Positions 34,671 to 43,624 of a DNA stretch of 64,000 nt are shown piece by piece. Both the position numbers and the translations under genes were made by a program. Origin of the DNA: Heloderma charlesbogerti. Its lineage: Eukaryota > Chordata > Lepidosauria > Squamata > Helodermatidae. Positions within the stretch are counted from its first letter, which is position 1. Each line of letters opens with the position of its first letter. Under the pieces are notes generated by a model, which saw only the letters and a list, made by a program, of their open reading frames with translations, searched no databases and was not told the DNA's origin. The stretch lies in NCBI GenBank assembly GCA_026122225.1, contig JANEZZ010002061.1:868001-932000 (forward strand). The letters are read 5' to 3'.

Positions 34671-35275
34671 AGACACTGTACAGAATGTGTTAAATTTCTT
34701 GTACAAATTGTTTATTTGCCTTTTTTCTCTGTTTGTAACTTATCTGTAAAAGGTTTTCCCCTACTGTCAAGAGAATATGCATGTATAGTAACAAACTCAT
34801 TCCTCCATGTTTTCCCCTTTATCTGTCATCCTGATATTTTGGGAAAATGATCAAAGTAACAAATGTTTGCATGTGGCTTACTCTGGATATTTAAGCCCTT
34901 CCACACTTCTAAAGCTAGATGGTGTTGGTCAAATGAGGGAACATCTAGGTTATGCCTGTTTAAATTAGTTATTTTAGGAAACTTAGCATGTTGTTGAAAT
35001 GTAGTCTTAACTCTGTGTGGACTATGGACAGTCAACAATATGGAACTTAAAAGTTTGCACTATTGCAAAACGGGTGTATTATCCAGGTACTCGTACACTA
35101 TTTTTTGTACTCCTGGTCCTGTACCAGAAGACATTTTCTTCTATGGTTACTATGCTTTTAAAAACTTTTGTTCAGCCACTTATTTTCAAAAGAATCTGCT
35201 TATGGCACAACTTGCCTCAAAACCATTCCAAGTTGTATATTTGTTTTCCAATAAAAAATTACAATTAACCCATAT
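34671..35275 (+). other. CALM2: CALM2 3' UTR
   Basis: About 600 nt of AT-rich sequence between the stop codon and the poly(A) signal at 35250. Open frames inside it (such as 35017-35268) are chance. The 3' end is inferred at 15-25 nt after AATAAA. Confidence 0.75.
35250..35255 (+). terminator. CALM2: CALM2 poly(A) signal AATAAA
   Basis: The canonical hexamer in TTTTCCAATAAAAAATTAC is the only AATAAA between the stop codon and about 35.3 kb. Confidence 0.8.
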
Positions 35276-38086
35276 CGTTTCTATCCATTTTTTATATTTG
35301 TGCATCTCCATTTAAATGTTAATTCTTGCTACTTTTAGGGACTACAGATACAGGCTTGAGTCACATGATCACAGGAGAGAAATAAGCCACAGTGTCTGAC
35401 TTCCGTGCCCTAGCATGGTTGTGTGCTGGTGGGGTGGGATTTTCATAATTATCTTCAGCAGTGCAGCTTGTGTTGTGAAAATCCATACAGGGTGGTTTGT
35501 TGCTGTGGGTAACAGCCATTCAGAACCCTCCAACAGCCCATGGGTTCTTAGACAGAAAGTGAGCAGGGTGTTTAGAAACCTGTGTTTGGGGGAAATTTAG
35601 TAGAAAAGAGGTGCAATGCAATCAAGCATGAAATTTAATATTATAACATGGGGAATGGTTTGTGGGCCATCCTTGGCTGTAAAGAAAATACAGTTCAAAG
35701 GGGGTATTTCTGCTTAGTGCTGCTTTATCCAAAGCCAGTCCCTCTGATTGGGAGTTTAGTACACTATATCATAATTCAGTAGTGACACTGCATAACAGCT
35801 ACTAGTGAGTGAAAGGAGGCAGCTAGGACAATCATGTCCCCTGCCTATTGAGAGGGCTGGCAGGAAGTCACCTATGTTGTCACAGGGGGAATAGACATAT
35901 TGCTCCTGTTCCAAATGCTGAGGCAAAGGATAACTTTGCCTTGTGATGAATTTCTCCCCCCGCCCCCCCATCACACGTCAAATATGTCCTAGATCATAGT
36001 GATCTGTGATAAGGAGACCTAGAAGAAAAATGCTTGGTGGACGCCTTTCAATTAATTTTGCTGATGAAGAGTCTGACACTTCTCTGGAAAAGGTGTGTTT
36101 GTCTGTACACGTTTTCATTAGGATGATGACAGTGTTCTATGGTAACGGATAAGCCAACAATGGGTAAGCCTCAACCACGCACAAGGTTGTCACAATGGTT
36201 AGGAAATGTCCCTTACAAATGTCATTGGGTATCCATGAAGATAAGCTGATTGCTGAGAAGGGGTGGGGTGGGGGGATTGCCCTGAACTTGTCTATGAATT
36301 CTTTCAAGTAGCAGGCAGCACTGGCAAGCCCTGCCTCCACTAGAAAGTGGGTGTGAAGGACCGTCTCTTGATGCGTTTGAACAGTTCTTGGCTTGGGTAG
36401 AGAAGGGGGTTTGTAGCACATCTAGCCCAGGGAAGGAGAGAGCGGTTGGTCACCTTACTGGCAATTTTCAGTATGGAAAAGTTGATTTCCAGTGGCAGGA
36501 CTGGATTTATCAATCTATGCTTGTACATTGCAAGCTGTATTTACAAGGATGGGAATACAACAGCTATTTTGAGATAGTCGGTATGTCCTTAAGCTTCAGA
36601 TGAAGCACTCTTTCAGAACACACACCTCTTAGAAAGCTGGTGATGTAAGTTGTAGTACCTATTACATGCCTCTTTTTTCATCTTCCTGTCCCTGTTGCTT
36701 CTCTTTGGCAGTAACTTACTGATCACATTTCCTCTGTAAATTCAGAGCTGGAAGGGAAACTGCATAGGCAGTGTTGGGAAGGAAAAGTGCCCACCCGCTC
36801 ACTCCAGTTTCAACCCCCCCGCCATGCTTGCTTGGAGGAACAGCATGTTTCACATACAGAATAAAATTGAATCATAAATGGGAAATGAAAATAAGGCTAC
36901 AATCCTGGGCATGAAAGTTACCTCCCATCAAAATCAATGGGACTAACTTCAGAGAAAATACTGTTAGCACGAGAGTTTTAATGTGGAATAGACTGTTACT
37001 TCTCATTCAGAAACTTAGATGGACAAAGCTCCTGCCCTGAAATGAACTTTGCCCCCTCTGGTATCACCACTGCAACACATGTTCTAGGCTAACCAACCCA
37101 CTACAAGAACAGAATTCCCTAGGCAGAACTGTCTGAGCATACTTAATCTCAAGTGTTATCCAAGCAGTCTCTTCTAGAACTGTTCAGTTGCTATGGATCT
37201 GGGTCCTTCCTTTGAAGTAGACCAACTCTGCATGCTCAATGAGAGTTTTAATTTTTATTTTGCCTTTGAGCAGTAAACTAGGGTGCCATAGCACAAAATG
37301 CTTTGGAATTTATAATTCCCTTAGTTATAAAAGCAATTTGCCATATTTAGTGTTCTATAGTCCCCATGCCCTTGAGTGCACACTCTTCTGACCTTGGCAT
37401 GTGGCATTCTTTTGTCCATTACTTATTGCCCCTTAGCATGTTTCAATAAAAATATCTTTGGCTGGAGGAGGGAGCCTAGTTTTTAAAAGAGCTGAACATG
37501 GATTTTGAGAGAGAGTTTTCTTCTGATGGTGGTGTACACACACAGGGTTGGATCCAGTGCTGGCCATCTGGTAGCAGAATGAAAAACACTGGCAGACCAG
37601 ATGTCTCCTCCCCCTGCATGGCCCCCAAATCTGCTTCAGAGGGTTGGGGGACCCTCTGAAGAAGATGGCGGGGGCACACGGAGGGTTGTAGGGGGAAGGA
37701 GAGAAAGGGGAAGTTGTGTTGCGTGAGTGGAAGTCTGCTTGTGCAATGTTGGATTCAACCCGTATTTCTTTTGCCCCACTGTCGCCTCTGGAGAAAACAG
37801 ATTTTGCAGGGTTCTGAAACAGTGCAAAAAACCTGCACAACCAGTTTGCCAGAGGTTTAAAAAAACAGAATAAGCTCACCAACTGCAAGCAGCAATCCAC
37901 TGTTCAATTTTTTAGAAATCAGTTCTTTGCCTGAAGCTTCTCTGTGTCTCCAGACTTTATTGTCTCTCTCCATATTCCCTCTTCTGGATGAGAACATCAC
38001 ATGGATTGTGATGTCACAGACAGTATTGTAGGTCTCTGACACAATCTGATAGGAATAGTCAGTTCCTTTAAAAAAAGAGAGAAAAC
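35276..38086. other. Spacer between CALM2 and the STPG4-like gene
   Basis: Mostly unique-looking sequence. Bases 36898-36975 resemble an old 'acaatcctgggcatg' repeat. A 63-nt ATG frame at 36030-36092 (MLGGRLSINFADEESDTSLE...) ends at a weak GTGTGT donor in phase 0 and is a poor alternative first coding exon for the downstream gene. Confidence 0.35.
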
Positions 38087-38131
38087 ATGATTGGCACCAG
38101 CGATAGCAGCAGAGCGAGCAGACAGTCTGAG
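38087..38131 (+). CDS. Tentative first coding exon of the STPG4-like gene
   Basis: ATG followed by codons for MIGTSDSSRASRQSE, ending at a good donor, GTAAAT, in phase 0. That phase matches the next accepted exon at 43559. The segment is short, richer in CpG than its surroundings, and lies between CALM2 and the firm STPG4 exons, where a first exon is expected. There is no clear similarity to support it, so it is a candidate only. Confidence 0.25.
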
Positions 38132-38406
38132 GTAAATGCTATACATCTTGTCTTTAGTCTGATAGTAGGTCTAGACACGCTCTCATAAAACGAATGCATT
38201 CTAAATAAAGGGTGTCATAAAAGTCTACCTTTTGAATTACTTCATTTTTTTCCACAGAAAATGCTGGTATTAGGTGCTCACTACCCACCATAATTCCTGT
38301 TCCCCTGACCCTTGCAGGAGAACTGGATTTAAAACACAAAAAAACATGTTTCTCTTCATTGTGCAGCTTCATTATCATTAGCCAGGCTTATGCAAATCTG
38401 CTTTAA

Positions 38407-38506
38407 GGATGCAATCCCATGCATGTTTAGAGAGAAAAATAGTCCTGCAACTCGCAGCATTCCTCCCCAGCCAGCATTCTCTCTAAACATGCATAGAATT
38501 GTGCTC
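38407..38506. mobile_element. Harbinger-type MITE, 100 bp
   Basis: Starts GGATGCAATCCCATGCATG and ends CATGCATAGAATTGTGCTC. The flanks are TAA and TAT, two of three bases matching. It is the shortest of the family in the window. Confidence 0.65.
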
Positions 38507-38967
38507 TATTTTTGTTTGTCGCTGAAAGAGGTGCATCTTCCTCAATTACATGAGGAACCCAACATCAATGCCCGCTCCTTGTAACTTGGGCTGGGCAGTT
38601 TGTTCGTTTGTTTTCAGCATTTACATGTGATCCCTTTTTTTTTTGCCAACCTGGCCTTGAATGCAGCTTGCAACCAGAATTAAAACATATTCAGCCATTG
38701 AAAAAAAGCAATAATACAGTCCACAATCAACAATACAATCCACAGTTATACATTATTTTATAAATTAAAACAAAATTAAAATTAAGCTGATGACAAGTGT
38801 TATATAGATGCATATGAGAGATATCAGCAGATTAAAAAACCACCCTCAAAAGGGAGATTGGGAAAGTTTGTTTTAAACAAATGAAAAATTATCATATGTT
38901 TATTGCTTTTAGCCATAGGCCATTGCAGAACAGTACAACACAAAGACAGTATGTATGTATGTATGTA

Positions 38968-40483
38968 CAGTCAGGGCCAGAAATATTGGAACAAGGATAA
39001 CTGTTTTGGCAGTTGGCCTCTGTACACCACCACACTGAAGATGAAAGGAAACACACCCAGATGGGAGCGAAGTGAGGACTTTCAGCTGTAATTCAAGGGG
39101 TTTGACAAAAGTGGGGCACTAACCCTTCAGGAAGTACAGCCAGTGGCATACACACACACCCATTGTTGGTGGCTCATAAGTAATGGAACAAACCAACATC
39201 ATCTCAAACTTAAAAAATCACCTTTAATACCTGGATGAAAATCCTTTGCAGTCAATGACTGCTTGAAGTTTGGAAAAACATTGGGAGTGGCCAACACAAC
39301 AGTTTGGAACATCCTGAAAAAGAAGGCATTAACTGGCAAGCTCAGCAACAGCAAAAGGCCTGGAACACCACGGAAGACAACTAAAGTAGATGACCGCAGA
39401 ATTCTCACGGTGAAGTGGAACCCTTTCACAACATCTAGCCAGGTCAAGAACGCTCTTGAGGAGGTAGGCATGTCATTGTCAACATCTACAGTCAAGAGAT
39501 GGCTTTATGAATGTAAATACAGAGGCTTCACAACAAGGTGCAAACCACTGGAAACGCTCAAGAACAGAAAGGCCAGATTAGCCTTTGCCAGCAAACACCT
39601 AAAAAAGCCTGCCCAATTCTGGAATAAGATTCTTTGGACTGATGAAACCAAGATTAACTTGTACCAGAATGATGGGAAGAGAAAAGTATGGAGAAGGAGA
39701 GCAACAGCTCATGATCCAAAGCATACCACATCATCTGTCAAACATGGTGGAGGCAGTGTTATGGCATAGGCATGTACGGCTGCCAATGGAACCAGGTCAC
39801 TGGTGTTTATTGATGACCTGACTGCTGATAAAAGCAGCAGGATGAATTCTGAAGTGTATAGGGCTACACTTTCTGCTCAGATTCACCCGAATGCTGCCAA
39901 ACTGATAGGATGCCGCTTCATATTGCAGATGGATAATGACCCAAAACATACAGCAAAAGCTACCCCAGAGTTTCTGAAGGCAAAGAAGTGGAATGTTCTT
40001 CAGTGGCCAAGTCAGTCACCTGATCTCAACCCAAGAGAGCATGCTTTTCACTTACTGAAGACAAGACTGAAGGCAGAAAGACCCACAAACAAGCAACAGC
40101 TGAAGGCAGCTGCAGTAAACGCCTGGCAAAGCATCTCGAGAGAGGAAACTCAGCATTTGGTCATGTCCATGGCTTCCAGACTTCAGGCAGTCATTGACTG
40201 CAAAGGATTTTCATCCAGGTATTAAAGGCGATCCTTCAGTTTGAAATGATGTTGGTTTGTTCCATTACTTATGAGCCACCAATGATGGGGTGTGTGTGTG
40301 TATGCCACTGGCTGTACTTCCTGAATGGTTAGTGCCCCACTTTTGTCAAACCCCTTGAATTACAGCTGCAAGTCCTGACTTTGCTCCCATCTGGGTGTGT
40401 TTCCTTTCAACTTCAGTGTGGTGATGCACAGAGGCCAACTGCCAAAACAGTTATCCTTGTTCCGATATTTCTGGCCCTGACTG
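38968..40483 (+). mobile_element. Tc1-type DNA transposon, 1516 bp
   Basis: Terminal inverted repeats start CAGTCAGGGCCAGAAATAT at 38968 and end with the complement at 40483. TA flanks both sides (38966-38967, 40484-40485), the target duplication of Tc1/mariner elements. The inverted repeats are unusually long, about 300 bp (38968 to about 39270; about 40180 to 40483). A transposase frame lies between them, broken by one stop and lacking an ATG. The left flank is an (ATGT)n run. The arms differ at scattered positions, so the copy is old enough to have mutated but is nearly full length. Confidence 0.93.
39239..40225 (+). pseudogene. Tc1 transposase, disabled
   Basis: One frame stays open from 39239 to the stop at 40223-40225 except for a TAG at 39767-39769, in the place where Tc1 proteins have the Trp of the conserved WGC-type motif. 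Motifs in order: a helix-turn-helix part (NTTVWNILKKKALTG), SKRPGTPRKTT, ILWTDETKI with the first catalytic Asp, HGGGSVM, FILQMDNDPKHTAK with the second Asp, and SPDLNPREHAF with the Glu. The spacing between the last two catalytic residues is 34, so the triad is DD34E. No in-frame ATG precedes the helix-turn-helix, so the usual N-terminus is missing. The last codons (VIDCKGFSSRY) lie in the right inverted repeat. Confidence 0.9.
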
Positions 40484-40489
40484 TATATA

Positions 40490-40905
40490 CCGCTCCACAT
40501 CAAAAGATTTCAGAGCAGTGAACAGCAGAGATAAAACAATAACACCATGTTAAAACAATTAAAGCATTTTAAAAGAAACAGATTCTGAATTTAATAAACC
40601 GCATCTGGTCACTCAAGGAAGGCCTCTCGAAATACAAATGTCTTCAGGAGGTTCCAGAAACAACAGAATGTTGGCACCTGCCTGACCACCAAAGGCAGGG
40701 AGTTCCACAGGAAGGGGGCCACCATACTGAAGGCTCTTTTCCTGGTGGACTCCAGCTGGGCCATGGGTCCATGTGGAACCACCAGAATGCAAAATTAAAA
40801 CATAAAGAACTGTTAACCTTTATTTGACTGTGGCCGGGATAGAAATAGCGGCAAAGTGGAGGTCCAATGTAGAACCATCTATTATCAGATGGAAGCAAAA
40901 GATAA
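40490..40905 (-). mobile_element. L2-like LINE 3' end, antisense
   Basis: Starts with 'ataccgctccacatcaaaag' and an A-rich 3' UTR, then 'ggcacctgcctgaccaccaa' and 'gggagttccacaggaagggg', the same blocks as at 7190-7460. It abuts the Tc1 element, which may have jumped into this fragment. Confidence 0.65.
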
Positions 40906-41488
40906 TTTTTAATTTAAAAGATAATTTTAATTAATTTAATTTAATTTATAAAAGCAAAAGAAATGGGACCTGCTTTGATGGAAAAAATCACAAAACAACT
41001 CAAGTTCCAAAGTGGTCAAGCAATATCAGACAGTATTTATGAGACTTGGCAGTAATTTATTGAATAAGCAAATATGAATACAGCTTCCCTACACCCGCCA
41101 GCTTCCCATGGTCAACTTTGGAGAGACCTTTTAGGCTGAAATAGATTGGAATACATTACACAACATGAACTGGACAACATGTTTCCCCCCTCTTGGATCA
41201 TTCAATAATCAAAGTATGTTAAAGTAATTGGCATCTGATTAATTTACCTGTTTATTGTTTGTTTCTTACAAAATAAAAAGTGGGTGAGGAGGGCTTTTTC
41301 TTTAGAGCCTTTCAAAAAGTTGCAAGCAAGGTAAGCCTCCCAAGGGAAGGAGTTCTAGAGTCTAGGCACCACTACAGAACATGCCTTGTCCCATGTACAT
41401 TGCAATTTAGCTTCAGTTGTTCTTTTTCACATGTCCAGTATGTAGTTTTAATCTTTTATTTTAAAATGTAGAAGCAGGATTATTCAGG
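40906..41488. other. Repeat-rich spacer
   Basis: An (AATTT)n-like stretch lies at 40915-40950. Bases 41265-41420 look like another antisense L2-like 3' fragment ('gggaaggagttctagagtct'). No gene seen. Confidence 0.4.
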
Positions 41489-41735
41489 TGGCCTTTTATG
41501 CATTGCCAGAAAAAGAGAGGAAATGCACGACCAACAAAGAGGACGTGAATATGCATAAAATGTCCATATGTTAACTTATATGTATAGATGAAAATTAAGA
41601 TATTGTGTCTATAATTTTAACAGAAACACAATACGTGTCACCATGGACCAGGTGCTTTATGTGCCTGCTCAGTATGCTGCCCAGGTGCTACTTGCTGATA
41701 GTCAACATCGAGGCCTTTGCTGCGCTCCATTCTTA
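41489..41735 (+). mobile_element. Left part of a split DNA transposon, family of 52472-52837
   Basis: Shares ordered blocks with 52472-52837: 'caggtggcc', 'gcattgccagaaaaagag', 'tatatgtatag', 'tgtgcctgctcagt' and 'gcaggtgct'-like sequence. The matching right end appears at about 43290-43366, so roughly 1.5 kb including a CR1 copy now separates the halves. Confidence 0.5.
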
Positions 41736-42138
41736 GGGGTCTTTATCCTTAAACTGGATATGGACTAGACAGCTGTAGTGAGTCACTTAGTGTGCAAAAA
41801 AGGCAGACTTCAGAGCATTCCTATATGCTGGTGGGTAGCAACCTAGAGACATGTAGCTTAACAGAGTGAGTAGAGGTTAGCTGGCTTTAGTTACCCAAAG
41901 TGGGCCTCTCATATGAGCTAATTGTTATCAGGCAAGTAAAGCTCCATATGTTAACAATTGCACATTGCTAAGCCTTTGCCCAATTACCTCATGAAGTGAA
42001 ACAGATAAGGGTGTCCTGCCTTGATTCCCACAGAAGAGCTGAGAAACGCCCCCTCCCATGTTGAAAAATTGGGGCCTGTTCTCAGAGGTGATTGATTTCC
42101 CAGCCTGCAATGGTTTGAGCCTCTTTGGGAAAGAGACG

Positions 42139-42868
42139 CTCCTCTTCTCATAGAATAGTAGGGTTGGAAGGGGCCTACAAGGCCATTGAGTCCAACCCCC
42201 TGCTCAATGCAGGAATCCAAATCAGAGCATCCCTGACAGATGGCTGTCCAGCCTCGTCTTGAACGCCTCCGGTGTGGGAGAGCCCACCACCTCCCTAGGG
42301 AATTGGTTCCATTGTCGTATTGCTCTAACAGTCAGGAAGCTTTTCCTGATGTTCAGCCGGAATCTGGCTTCCTGGAACTTGAGCCCATTATTCTGTGTCC
42401 TGCACTCTGGGATGATCAAGAAGAGATCCTGGCCTTCCTCTCTGTGACAACCTTTCAAGTACTTGAAGAGCGCTATCATATCTTCCCTCAGTCTTTTCTT
42501 CTCAAGGCTAAACATGCCCCATTATTTCAGTCTCTCCTCATAGGACTTTGTTTCCAGTCCCCTGATCATCTTTGTTGCCCTCCTCTGAACCCTCTCCAGT
42601 TTGTCTGCATCCTTCTTAAAGTGTGGTGCCCAGAACTGGACACAGTACTCCAGATGAGGCCTAACCAGTGCTGAGTAGAGGGGAATTAGTACTTCCCGGG
42701 ATTTGGAAGCTATGCTTCTATTAATGCAGCCCAAAAGAGCATTTGCCTTTTTTGCAGCCACATCACATTGTTGGCTCATATTCAGCTTGTGATGGACAAC
42801 AATTCCCAGATCCTTCTCGCTTGTAATGTTGTGGAGCCACGTATCCCGCACGTATCCCCCACACATTC
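42139..42868 (-). mobile_element. CR1 LINE, 5'-truncated, antisense
   Basis: The minus strand carries the C-terminal part of CR1 ORF2 and the short CR1 3' end next to CATAGAATAG, whose complement is the CR1 ATTCTATG-type tail. Two frames in the same phase, 42522-42866 and 42222-42515, are separated by one in-frame TAA. Visible motifs are [51 protein letters not shown] and RQWNQFPREVVGSPTPEAFK. This is the canonical sauropsid CR1, a different family from the L2-like copies. Confidence 0.9.
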
Positions 42869-43289
42869 TCCTGAATGTGTGTGTGCTGGTCTGTCAGCTT
42901 GGCTGAGAAGGGGGAGAGGTGTTGCCTGTCAACTCATGAGCTGGAGGGAGGCATGTAGCAGAGAAGCTTATAAGACCCAATCCGCAGGCTTTGCACTTTT
43001 GTCTCACTCCAAGGGGGAAAGCGCGCTATGAGCTTGGAGAACTTTTGCTGGTCCTAGGAATGACTTCTGTCTATCTTAAGGACTCAGGTAGACATACCAG
43101 CTTGTGACAAAAGTGTCTGCTTTGTCAACTGATGAGAGGTGTGAGCTTTCTTTGCATATTTATTCTGCGTCGATTTTCCATCAATGAAGGTTGTGCAATC
43201 CTTTTGCTCAACTGGCTCTGTTTCATTGTGGTAATCTAAAAGAATCTATTTTGACAGGGCCCTGACAAAATCAGGACCCCAGATCAACA

Positions 43290-43366
43290 CAACAGCCCTT
43301 CAAATAGAGGACTCCTGCAACTGGAGGACTGTCCTCTGTAAAGTAGGACACATGGCCACTCAAATC
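43290..43366 (+). mobile_element. Right end of the split DNA transposon
   Basis: 'cttcaaatagaggactcctg' and 'ggaggactgtcctctgtaaa' followed by 'gccactc' match the right end at 52768-52837. It pairs with 41489-41735. Confidence 0.5.
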
Positions 43367-43558
43367 CTTGCGCTCACAAGGCGTCCCTGCATTGGGATAC
43401 ATGTATTTCATTTTGGTGCTTTATGACATATATGAAGGTTTAGGTTTGCGTGTGTTCACATGTATGTTAACATGCATACATCTATGAATATATACTGCGA
43501 GTATGGACAAATATAAAACGGTACACATGTTGAACATACAATCTGGGTTTCTTTGAAG

Positions 43559-43624
43559 GCAACTGACAAGGAAAAAGAAGGGCCAGAGCTTAGAAGAGAT
43601 GCATGGTGGAGGGAGTCGCTCAGG
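43559..43624 (+). CDS. STPG4: STPG4-like exon with WW peptide
   Basis: 66 nt, phase 0 at both ends. Translates as ATDKEKEGPELRRDAWWRES plus LR. The donor GTATGT is good; the acceptor TTCTTTGAAG is weak. Joined to the next exon it reads WWRESLR then PTPIPGFYPV, with the WWR motif spaced from the IPG motif as I recall it for mammalian STPG4. STPG4 is a sperm-tail PG-rich repeat protein reported to act around chromatin in the early embryo and germ line. The 5' border and any earlier exon are uncertain. The (TG)n-(CA)n run at 43798 lies 170 bp after it. Confidence 0.7.

Noticed and set aside
35017..35315. 83-91-codon frames after the CALM2 stop
   Set aside because: They lie within the 3' UTR and its poly(A) signal and have no protein-like features.
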